64,000 bases of DNA, from positions 186,001 through 250,000 of the forward strand of contig CAVUAA010000001.1 of NCBI GenBank assembly GCA_963739345.1, in the 5' to 3' direction. The notes under the pieces were generated by a model. That model made no database searches and was not told the DNA's origin. It saw only the letters and a list, made by a program, of their open reading frames with translations. Shown here in pieces: positions 42,399 through 50,012 of this stretch; position 1 is the stretch's first letter; each line of letters opens with the position of its first letter. The position numbers were made by a program, and so were the translations under genes. This DNA comes from CAVUAA01 sp963739345 (GTDB lineage Bacteria; Chlamydiota; Chlamydiia; Chlamydiales; JAFEGQ01).

Positions 42399-45147
42399 CT
42401 ACTATTCCCTGCTGCAGGGAGTGAGCAGTCCAGAGGATTTGGTAGAGCGGGCGGTGGAGTTGGAGCTGCCGTGGCTTGCGCTGACCGACTGTGATGGGCT
42501 CTATGGGGCGTCGTTTTTCTACAAGGCGTGTCGAGAGAGGGGAGTGCATCCGGTTCTGGGCGCTGAGGTGCGGGAGGGAGTGGTGCTTGTGTGTGAGAAC
42601 ATGAAGGGCTACTCGACTCTGTCGCAATTGATCACGGAGGTGAAAAAGGGGGGGGTGACCGATGAGCTGCTCGCAGCGCATCGGGGGGGGTTGTTTTGTC
42701 TGGTTGATGGGGACGTAGAGCGCTATCGGGAGATCTACGGTGACCGTTTGTATGGGATGTTGACGCGGACGTGGGAGGAGGGGGATCTCGAGCGGTGTCG
42801 GCGGCTGTTTGAGAGCGGGGTGCCCTGTGTGGTGGGAGGTAATGTGCGTTATGCGCGGCGCGAAGAGGCGCCGCTGTTTGATGTGGTCACCTGCATTCGA
42901 CATGGAGTGACGATTGAGGAGTCGCATCAGCTGCGCGCAGGAAATTCGGAGCGGTTTTTGCGAAGTGAGGAGGAGCTGCAGGAGCTCTATCGGGAGTTTC
43001 CGGGGGTGGTGGATCGGACGTTTGATTTGGCCAAGCGGTGCGAGGTCGATTTGGATTTCAGTTCGTACCGGTTTCCGAAGTTTGAGTCGGAGTATTCGCT
43101 CCGGGAGCTGTGTGAGCGGCGCTGCCCTCCCGACTATCAGGAGAAGCTCGATCATGAGTTGGCGTTGATTGAGAAGCTCGGTTTGGTCGACTACTTTCTG
43201 ATCGTCTGGGACATTGTGGAGTTTGCGAGGAGGCGGGGGATTCCGGCGCAGGGGCGGGGCTCTGCTGCCAATTCGCTTGTCGCCTATTTGCTCAGGATCA
43301 CGCCGGTCGATCCTGTGAAACACAAGCTCTTCTTGGGCCGTTTCATTCACGAGGGAATGAAGACGGTACCCGACATCGATCTCGACTTTGCCGCCACGCG
43401 CGCATCGGGTTTTCCCGACCGCGAAGATGTGATCCAGTACGTCTACGACAAGTATGGGGCCGACCATGTGGCGATGGTGTGCACGTTTGTCACCTTCAAG
43501 AAGAAGCTGGCGACGCGCGAGGTGGAGAAGGTGATGGGGCGGGTGGTTCCGGAGCTTGTGCAGGGATTGATTGGGATTCCCCGCCACCTCTCGATTCATG
43601 TGGGGGGGATGTTAATCGCCTCAAGACCGTTATCTGAGCTAGTTCCGCTCGAGCCGGCCAGCATGGATAGACGGGTGGTCTGTCAGTGGGACAAGGACAT
43701 GGTGGAAGATGCGGGGCTGATCAAGGTGGATATTCTCAGCCTCGGCATGTTGGCGGTGTTGCGCGACACTGGCGTCGATTTGAGCGAGCTCACCTACGAT
43801 GATCCGAAAGTTTATGAGATGATCGCCCGTGCTGACACGATCGGTCTCTTTCAGGTGGAGTCCCGTGCGCAGATGCAAAGCCTCCCCCGCACACGGCCAA
43901 CTAACTTGCCCGAGCTGGCGATTCAGGTAGCAATCATCCGTCCCGGCCCTCTCCAGGGAAACATGGTGCAGCCCTACATCCGTCGCCGGCGGGGGCGCGA
44001 AAAGGTCACCTACCCCCACCCTTGTCTTGCACCTGTGCTTGAAGAGACTCTGGGCGTCATTCTCTTCCAGGAGCAGGTGTTGCAGGTGGCTGTTGCCATG
44101 GCCGGCTTTTCTCAGACTGACGCCGCTGCGTTGCGCAAGGCGATGTCGCGCAAGCGCTCGCTCGAGGCGATGCACGCTTTGCGCACTGCTTTTATCGATG
44201 GTGCCGCAGCAAAGGGTGTTCCCACCAATATCGCCGCCGACACCTTTGAGATCTTGTGCGGTTTTGCCTCCTACGGCTTCTGCAAATCGCACGCTCTCTC
44301 CTTCGCCTCCATCGCCTACCAGTCGGCCTATCTCAAGCGCTACCACCCCGCCCCCTTTCTCGCCGCCATCCTCAACAACCAGCCGATGGGATTCTACTCT
44401 TTCGAAGTGCTCATCCAAGATGCTAAGCGGCACGGTGTGGAAATTCTCCCCGTCGACATTAACGTCAGTCGGGCTCGCTCGGTTTCACATGAAAATGCTG
44501 TTCGATTGGGTCTCCTGATGGTGAAGGGGATTTCGCACGAGAGCGCTATCCTCATCGAAGCTTCTCAACCCTTCGCTTCCATCGAAGATTTCCGCACCCG
44601 CACTCGGCTCTCGCCCGAAATGCTCATCACTGCCGGCGCGTTCGAGTCGCTTGGAAACTCTCGCCGCAACGACTTGTGGAAGGGGTGGGCGCCCCTCACC
44701 CCCTACTCTCATCCCACCCTTCCCACCCAATCCGAATGGGAGAAGCTTCTCGCTGACTACTCGGTTCTCTCCTTTTCCCCTAAGTGGCACCCGCTTGCCT
44801 TCCTCCGCAAGCCGCTCACCGATCTCGGTTACATCGATTCTCGTGCTCTCCGCCAGACCTCCAACACCACCGTAAAAATCGCTGGCCTCCAAGTGTGCCG
44901 CCAAAAACCTCGCACGGCAAAGGGGTTCGCCTTCTTCACCCTCGAGGACGAATATGGCCTCATCAACCTGGTCATCCCTCCCGACCTCTTTGAGGAGCAC
45001 AGAGAATTGCTCACTACCGCTTCCATCCTCGGCATCTGGGGCAAAAGAGAGTCACAGGACGGCGTCCTCAACGTCCGCCTCAAGTCGGTGCAGGCGATTA
45101 ATCCCCACGAGACTGGCCTCGATGTCGCCGGTCGATTTTGGTTCTAA
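42385..45147 (+). CDS. dnaE2: Error-prone DNA polymerase DnaE2
   Basis: A C-family polymerase for translesion, mutagenic synthesis. The PHP domain starts QCHSYYSLLQGVSSPEDLVE and carries LTDCDGLYG, where other DnaE2 proteins usually have TDHDG. The palm aspartates are in PDIDLDFAA (about D330, D332), and VDILSLGMLAVL follows. The C-terminal OB fold reads VKIAGLQVCRQKPRTAKGFA, typical of DnaE2. The GTG at 42385, inside the end of imuB, gives 920 residues; the longer frame runs through imuB and is not real. No imuA is in the window. Confidence 0.92.
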   Translation: MQCHSYYSLLQGVSSPEDLVERAVELELPWLALTDCDGLYGASFFYKACRERGVHPVLGAEVREGVVLVCENMKGYSTLSQLITEVKKGGVTDELLAAHRGGLFCLVDGDVERYREIYGDRLYGMLTRTWEEGDLERCRRLFESGVPCVVGGNVRYARREEAPLFDVVTCIRHGVTIEESHQLRAGNSERFLRSEEELQELYREFPGVVDRTFDLAKRCEVDLDFSSYRFPKFESEYSLRELCERRCPPDYQEKLDHELALIEKLGLVDYFLIVWDIVEFARRRGIPAQGRGSAANSLVAYLLRITPVDPVKHKLFLGRFIHEGMKTVPDIDLDFAATRASGFPDREDVIQYVYDKYGADHVAMVCTFVTFKKKLATREVEKVMGRVVPELVQGLIGIPRHLSIHVGGMLIASRPLSELVPLEPASMDRRVVCQWDKDMVEDAGLIKVDILSLGMLAVLRDTGVDLSELTYDDPKVYEMIARADTIGLFQVESRAQMQSLPRTRPTNLPELAIQVAIIRPGPLQGNMVQPYIRRRRGREKVTYPHPCLAPVLEETLGVILFQEQVLQVAVAMAGFSQTDAAALRKAMSRKRSLEAMHALRTAFIDGAAAKGVPTNIAADTFEILCGFASYGFCKSHALSFASIAYQSAYLKRYHPAPFLAAILNNQPMGFYSFEVLIQDAKRHGVEILPVDINVSRARSVSHENAVRLGLLMVKGISHESAILIEASQPFASIEDFRTRTRLSPEMLITAGAFESLGNSRRNDLWKGWAPLTPYSHPTLPTQSEWEKLLADYSVLSFSPKWHPLAFLRKPLTDLGYIDSRALRQTSNTTVKIAGLQVCRQKPRTAKGFAFFTLEDEYGLINLVIPPDLFEEHRELLTTASILGIWGKRESQDGVLNVRLKSVQAINPHETGLDVAGRFWF

Positions 45148-45176
45148 CCTACTGAAAATCAGTAAAAATGCCTGAA

Positions 45177-45224
45177 TATTTCCTGACATGAAATCGACAA
45201 TTGTCGATTTCATGTCAGGAAATA
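45177..45224. repeat. 48-bp perfect palindrome
   Basis: Two 24-nt arms with no loop: TATTTCCTGACATGAAATCG on the left, continuing ACAA, mirrored exactly by TTGTCGATTTCATGTCAGG and on to ATA. It lies 29 nt after the dnaE2 stop and 15 nt before the next palindrome. It shares CGACAATT with the ATPase operator at 29031 and GACATGAAA with the palindrome at 58415. Confidence 0.9.
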
Positions 45225-45238
45225 AGGGGGTGATTTCG

Positions 45239-45276
45239 TAACATAGGATTGACAAATGTCATTCCTATGTTATGGT
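45239..45276 (+). promoter_or_regulatory. Promoter embedded in a palindrome, upstream of the DUF234-type ATPase
   Basis: An inverted repeat TAACATAGGATTGACA / TGTCATTCCTATGTTA (45239-45272, one mismatched pair, AA centre). The -35 hexamer TTGACA (45249-45254) sits at its centre. A -10-like TATGGT (45271-45276) lies at its right edge, 16 nt away. GGAGGG precedes the ATG at 45294. A protein bound to the palindrome would block the promoter. Confidence 0.65.
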
Positions 45277-45293
45277 TTTGGCGGAGGGAATCC

Positions 45294-46724
45294 ATGAAGT
45301 TCTTTGGTCGAAAAAAGGAGCTGGAGCTTCTAAAGACGTTTTTACGCAAGAGATCAGCGAGTTTTCTCGTGATCCGAGGGCGCCGGCGAATCGGCAAGAC
45401 ACGTCTAATTGAGGAGTTCAGTAGCTCAATGAAGTACGCGATCTTCTCTGGCCTGCCGCCTGACTCTGCGGTGACACGGCAGTCGCAGCTAGACGCCTTT
45501 GCAGGACAGATGTCTAAGCTTTTTGGAGTTCCGAGATTTCAATTTTCAGACTGGGGTGATGCGTTTTGGCAGCTCGGCCAGTTGACGGAGCATGGCCGCG
45601 TTGTCGTAGCATTCGACGAGATCTCGTGGATGGGATCGAAGGATCCGATGTTTTTAGGGCAGCTAAAGGACGCATGGGATCGCCATTTTAGTAAAAATCC
45701 GAAACTGATCTTCATCGTGTGCGGCTCGGTATCGAGTTGGATCGCCAAAAATATTCTCAGTTCAACCGGTTTTCTCGGCCGGGTATCTTACGATCTGCAG
45801 CTTCGCGAGCTCCCTCTTTCTGAGGCGACAGCGTTCTGGAAGTCGGGACGATCAGGGGTCGCACCCCTCGAGATGTTCAAGGTGCTTTCAGTCACGGGTA
45901 GTGTTCCGCGCTACCTAGAAGAGATGCTTCCTGACTTGTCTGCAGAGGACAATATTCGTCGCCTTTGCTTTTCCGAGGGAGGGCTTCTTGTGCGAGAATT
46001 CGATCAAATTTTGTCTGATCTTTTTAGCAAGCGCGCTCCATTTTACGCTGAGATTGCGAAGATCCTGTCATCTGGTTCGTGCACGCTCGATGCAGTCAGT
46101 GAACAGCTAAAATTAGAGAAGACGGGGGCGGTGTCGAGCTATTTGAAGGATCTCCTACATGCGGGCTTTGTTGCAGAGGATTGCACCTGGAGCCTTAAGA
46201 CAGAGAAAATCTCTCAACTAAAAAAATACCGTTTGGCCGATAACTATCTTCGCTTCTACCTTCGCTATGTCGAGCCAAATCGGGCTAAAATCTTGAAGAG
46301 CTCCTATGATGCTCCGCTGTTAACTCTCTTGCCTAGCTGGAACAGCGTGGTCGGATTGCAGTTCGAAAACCTTGTGCTAAACAACATCGATGCTGTGCTT
46401 CGCGCCCTCCACGTTCGGCGTGAAGATTTATCAATGTATGGCCCCTTCTTTCAGCGACCAACGCAGCGCCAAAAAGGGTGTCAGATTGACTTGATGATAC
46501 AGACCAGAAATCGCGCGCTCTATCTGTGTGAGATCAAGTTTCGAATGAAAGATATTGGGTTGCCGGTCGTACGGGAACTTGCAGAGAAGCGGAGACGGCT
46601 GTCCATTCCTCGGGGGCTGTCGGTTCACACCGTTCTGATCCATGTCAATGGAGTGACGTCGGAAGTGATGCAGAGTGAAGAGCTCGATCATATTGTCGAT
46701 TTTGCCGACCTACTCACTGCCTAA
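45294..46724 (+). CDS. AAA ATPase with winged helix and DUF234-like nuclease-type C-terminus
   Basis: A 476-residue single-chain ATPase of the archaeal-type family. Walker A is GRRRIGKTR (29-37), Walker B VVAFDEISWM, and sensor-like VCGSVSSW follows. The winged helix is at about 264-294 (TLDAVSEQLKLEKTGAVSSY). The C-terminal domain has CQIDLMIQ at about 395 and CEIKFRMKD at about 412, the D...ExK pattern of PD-(D/E)xK nucleases. The ATG at 45294 with GGAGGG upstream is preferred to the frame start at 45249. Same overall layout as the ATPase at 29101 despite little sequence identity. Confidence 0.85.
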   Translation: MKFFGRKKELELLKTFLRKRSASFLVIRGRRRIGKTRLIEEFSSSMKYAIFSGLPPDSAVTRQSQLDAFAGQMSKLFGVPRFQFSDWGDAFWQLGQLTEHGRVVVAFDEISWMGSKDPMFLGQLKDAWDRHFSKNPKLIFIVCGSVSSWIAKNILSSTGFLGRVSYDLQLRELPLSEATAFWKSGRSGVAPLEMFKVLSVTGSVPRYLEEMLPDLSAEDNIRRLCFSEGGLLVREFDQILSDLFSKRAPFYAEIAKILSSGSCTLDAVSEQLKLEKTGAVSSYLKDLLHAGFVAEDCTWSLKTEKISQLKKYRLADNYLRFYLRYVEPNRAKILKSSYDAPLLTLLPSWNSVVGLQFENLVLNNIDAVLRALHVRREDLSMYGPFFQRPTQRQKGCQIDLMIQTRNRALYLCEIKFRMKDIGLPVVRELAEKRRRLSIPRGLSVHTVLIHVNGVTSEVMQSEELDHIVDFADLLTA

Positions 46725-46736
46725 CCGACTTTTGTT

Positions 46737-46788
46737 TTGACAAAATAGGGAGGAATTGTTATAATCGAAGCTACCAGCGTGTGCTGGT
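46737..46788 (+). promoter_or_regulatory. Perfect consensus promoter plus 5' UTR hairpin of the hydantoin-type operon
   Basis: TTGACA (46737-46742), exactly 17 nt, then TATAAT (46760-46765): a full match to the housekeeping-sigma consensus, rare in a natural promoter. A 6-bp hairpin ACCAGC-GTGT-GCTGGT follows at 46773-46788, near the expected transcript start. The next element is AAGGAG before the 45-residue reading frame at 46807. Confidence 0.85.
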
Positions 46789-46806
46789 GAAACAAGGAGA
46801 AAGACA

Positions 46807-46944
46807 ATGTTATCTCTTAATGAGATAGGGCCAGACGACCCGTTGTCGTCGGCAAGATACAGTTCCGTGATTCGTTCGTTCCCCTCTGCGCATGGGCATT
46901 CTGCTCATTGGCGCCATAGCCATTCCTGGCCAATTTCTCAGTAA
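46807..46944 (+). CDS. Short His-rich reading frame, candidate leader peptide
   Basis: A 45-codon frame (MLSLNEIGPDDPL...) with AAGGAG 8 nt before the ATG and a consensus promoter upstream. Residues 29-39 hold five histidines (HGHSAHWRHSH). A 6-bp stem ATTGGC/GCCAAT (46907-46934) overlaps the His codons and stop, and T-tracts follow at about 46955-46970. The gap between stem and T-tract is too long for a textbook terminator. It may be a regulatory leader or a small His-rich protein; no homologue is known to me. Confidence 0.45.
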   Translation: MLSLNEIGPDDPLSSARYSSVIRSFPSAHGHSAHWRHSHSWPISQ

Positions 46945-47027
46945 GTTTCCGTTAGTTTTTTTAGTTTTTTGATGTGAATTTTGCGGCGGTTTTGTGTCCG
47001 CAAGTGATTAAACATGTGAGGAGAGAG

Positions 47028-47933
47028 ATGTCTATACAACTAGGCGGACTTGTGCCGTCGCGTTTGAGAGAGAATATGCAGCCTAAGCAGGAGGGGGTTT
47101 ATCGCCGTTTCCTGGTGAAGCTGACCGAGGAGTCGCTGAAAAAGTTCATCGAGGGTGAGCTGGAGCGGTTTGACGCGCTGGTGCGTGACACCGGCTGTCA
47201 CAAGCGGGCAGTCGAGGTGGTGGAGATGGCTCGCGATCCCGAGATGGATGGGGAGATCACACCTGTGCTCAAGAGTGTGCAGGAGGAGGGGTTGAAGACC
47301 GAGGTGTCGAAGCGGGTTCACTTTTTGGTTCTCGCCTACATGCTGACGCTGGTGAAGAGGGTCGATGGAAAGGGGAACGAGAGCACGCAGCCGCTGGAGC
47401 TAAAGATGATCGAGAAGGGGCTCTCAAAAAAGCAGTGTGAGCGGTTTGTCGAGGGGTCACAGCAGAAGCTGGCCGATCTGTCGGTTGAGTTTTTGCGGGC
47501 GGCTGTGGTCGATGCGAGCTTGAGGGAGAAGCTGGTGATCAAGGTGTGCGAGTGCCCCAAGGGGCGGCCGCGGGCGGTGATGCCCTGTTATTTCGAGTTT
47601 AAGGCGGTGCTCAACCGGTCGAACCGGCTCTTGTTGATCGTGGGACAGCTTAGACTGTTCTACCGGGATGGCGAGCGGCAAAAGGCGGAAAAGGGACCTG
47701 TGTTGGCGATCAAGGTGATCTCGGTGTGTAAGGAGCAGACCGAGTTTCTCGATCAGTTGGAGAAGGTTGATTTGCGTAAGGTGCTCCTGGCCAATGGGGC
47801 CAAGCACCCTCAGTTTGCCGGCGTACAGCGGGACGATCCGGTGGACGATGAGGAGGTGAAAAAAATGGCAGGGCTTGAGACCCTATTTGTGATCGATCAC
47901 ATCTTTGCAACGATAATTAGGGAGGAAGAGTGA
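47028..47933 (+). CDS. Hypothetical protein, first gene of the hydantoin-type operon
   Basis: A 301-residue, mostly helical cytoplasmic protein with no recognised domain. It begins MSIQLGGLVPSRLRENMQPK after GAGGAG. Notable stretches are FEFKAVLNRSNRLLLIVGQL and GLETLFVIDHIFATIIREEE. Its stop overlaps the permease start (TGATG), so the two are translated together. A link to the permease function is inferred from that coupling only. Confidence 0.65.
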   Translation: MSIQLGGLVPSRLRENMQPKQEGVYRRFLVKLTEESLKKFIEGELERFDALVRDTGCHKRAVEVVEMARDPEMDGEITPVLKSVQEEGLKTEVSKRVHFLVLAYMLTLVKRVDGKGNESTQPLELKMIEKGLSKKQCERFVEGSQQKLADLSVEFLRAAVVDASLREKLVIKVCECPKGRPRAVMPCYFEFKAVLNRSNRLLLIVGQLRLFYRDGERQKAEKGPVLAIKVISVCKEQTEFLDQLEKVDLRKVLLANGAKHPQFAGVQRDDPVDDEEVKKMAGLETLFVIDHIFATIIREEE

Positions 47934-49075
47934 TGACCAGACAGGGATTTTTTCAGCTGACGGCGGTGCAGGCAGGGGGTGCGATCTGTCTGCCGATGGT
48001 CATGGTGGGGCAGATGCTTGGCGAGACGTATGGGCTGGCGGCGGCGTTGTTGGCTCTGGTGCTCGGCAACGGGGTGCTTGTGGTGGTTGCCTGTCTCGTG
48101 AGCCGGATGAGCGTCGACCATCGTGAGAGCACGCCCGAGGTGGCGAGGCGCTACCTCGGGCCGCTCGGCGCTCGGTTCTTTGCTCTCACCTTCATGGTTG
48201 CTCTCACTGGCTGGTTTTCAATTCAGCTTCGGCTGATGGGAATGAGCGTGAGTGAGCTGATCGGAGGCGTCGTTCCGCTACCCGTGGTTGTGATCGGTTT
48301 GGGCGGTCTGATCACCCTTTTCGCCCTCTATGGGTTGCGGGGGATCACCCGTCTGGCCCTTTTAAGCATGCCGCTGCTCATCGGGACGATGGGGGCGTGC
48401 GCCTACTTTTTGCGGGGGGAGCCGACGGCACTGTCGACGGGCTACAGTGGTGCGGCCATTTCGGTGGTGATTGCGGCAGCGATCACGGCCGCCTTTGACC
48501 TGCCCACCTACTTTCGTCACGCCCGGGGGAAGAAGAGCGCTCTCTTGAGCGCACTGTTTGCCTTTGGCGTGGTGTTGCCACTCGTCGAGTCTCTTGGCGT
48601 CTACATAGGCCTCAAGACGCCGGGGATGAATTTGCTCTCAGCGTTGACGATGCAGGGTGGCGCGGCATGGACGATCTGGGTGTTGCTCTTCTTGGTGTTG
48701 GCCGGCTGGACGACCAACAACGCCAATCTCTATTCGGCTGGCGCCTGTCTCGACCTGCTTCGGCCGAGCAGCGCCAAGGTTAAGACCTTGGCGCTCGGTG
48801 CGGTCGGCACGGGACTTGCGCTTCTGCCGCTGCTAGCCAACTTTGAGGTGGTGCTAGCTGGGATGGGGACGTTGGTGATCGCAGTGGGAGCGACGGTGTT
48901 GACTGCCTACCTGCTGCGGAGGACCGAGCCGCGGCGGAACGTGCTGGCTTGTCTGTTGGGTGTTGCAGCGGGATTTTGTGCGTTGAGCGGAGTGGCGCTG
49001 ATCGATGCTGCAGTGGTGAGCGGATTGGCTACGGCAATTTTAGGGAGGAGAGGTGATGAAACAGCTCGTGCTTGA
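47933..49075 (+). CDS. Cytosine/hydantoin-type permease (NCS1/CodB-like)
   Basis: An inner-membrane carrier with about 11-12 helices in 381 residues. The first helix region GGAICLPMVMVGQMLGETYG resembles the NCS1/CodB nucleobase and hydantoin carriers, as do ITAAFDLPTYFRHARGKKSA and GWTTNNANLYSAGACLDLL. The start is ATG 47933 or GTG 47930. With DUF917 and hydantoinase genes downstream and overlapping, it probably imports a hydantoin or related ring compound. Confidence 0.78.
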   Translation: MTRQGFFQLTAVQAGGAICLPMVMVGQMLGETYGLAAALLALVLGNGVLVVVACLVSRMSVDHRESTPEVARRYLGPLGARFFALTFMVALTGWFSIQLRLMGMSVSELIGGVVPLPVVVIGLGGLITLFALYGLRGITRLALLSMPLLIGTMGACAYFLRGEPTALSTGYSGAAISVVIAAAITAAFDLPTYFRHARGKKSALLSALFAFGVVLPLVESLGVYIGLKTPGMNLLSALTMQGGAAWTIWVLLFLVLAGWTTNNANLYSAGACLDLLRPSSAKVKTLALGAVGTGLALLPLLANFEVVLAGMGTLVIAVGATVLTAYLLRRTEPRRNVLACLLGVAAGFCALSGVALIDAAVVSGLATAILGRRGDETARA

Positions 49076-50012
49076 AGATTTGCCAGCGCTTGCGCGTGGA
49101 GCAGCGATTTTGGGGTCGGGAGGGGGTGGCTGTTCCGCAGGTCCGCTGCTGCAGACCCGCTATCTGATGGAACAGCTGGGGGCTGTGCCAATCGTCACTC
49201 TCGACGAGATCGGCGACGACGATCTGATCGTTCCCGTCGGCTGGGTCGGTGCGCCCCTCGTCAACGTCGAGCGGTTGCCGCGTGGCGATGAGTTTGAGCG
49301 ACTGATCGAGCTGGTGGAGAAGACGACTGGGCGACGGGTCGCCGCAGTTGTGCCGGGAGAGATTGGCGGCTGCAATGCGTTGGCTCCCCTTGGCACGGGT
49401 CGGCCTGTGGTCGACGGCGACACGATGGGTCGCGCCTTTCCAGAGATGCAGATGAGTGTATGTAACCTGCACGGTGTTTTGCCAGCGCCCGCGTTTCTCG
49501 TCGATTGCTTGGGCAATTGCGTGGTGCTGGAACCCGGAGATGCAGCGACAGCCGAGGAGCTGATCCGTCAAGCGACCTGTGAGATGGGGATGAGTGCAGC
49601 GGTGGCGCTCTATCTGATGGATGGGCGGACGGCCAAGCAGGCGCTCATCCGTGGATCGATCTCGCGGGCGCTTGCTCTGGGAAAGGAGCGGCGTCCGGGA
49701 GAGCTGCTCGCCACCGGCACCATCGTCGATGTGACGCAGGAGCTAAGCGGAGGGTTTCTGCGCGGGACGTTCACACTTGATGACGGCACCGTCGTCGACT
49801 ATCAGAACGAATTTCTCTTTGCCCGACGCGAAGGGGAGCTGCTGGCGGCGACGCCTGACATCATCACTCTCCTCGAGGAGGAGAGCGCAGAGCCGATTCC
49901 GAGCGAGCGTCTTCGCTACGGGCTGCGTGTCCAGCTGGTGGTGCTCCCCGCACCACCCATCTGGACGACGCCAGAGGGGCTCAAACTTGTAGGACCGGAG
50001 GTATTCAAATGA
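49056..50012 (+). CDS. DUF917-family protein (thiohydantoin desulfurase-like)
   Basis: A 318-residue protein of the DUF917 family, which accompanies hydantoinase genes and includes S-methyl-thiohydantoin desulfurase. The N-terminal signature AAILGSGGGGCSAGP matches, followed by PGEIGGCNALAPL and DGDTMGRAFPEMQM. GGGAGGAG precedes the ATG at 49056. It overlaps the permease gene by 20 nt and the hydantoinase by 4 nt. Confidence 0.85.
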   Translation: MKQLVLEDLPALARGAAILGSGGGGCSAGPLLQTRYLMEQLGAVPIVTLDEIGDDDLIVPVGWVGAPLVNVERLPRGDEFERLIELVEKTTGRRVAAVVPGEIGGCNALAPLGTGRPVVDGDTMGRAFPEMQMSVCNLHGVLPAPAFLVDCLGNCVVLEPGDAATAEELIRQATCEMGMSAAVALYLMDGRTAKQALIRGSISRALALGKERRPGELLATGTIVDVTQELSGGFLRGTFTLDDGTVVDYQNEFLFARREGELLAATPDIITLLEEESAEPIPSERLRYGLRVQLVVLPAPPIWTTPEGLKLVGPEVFK

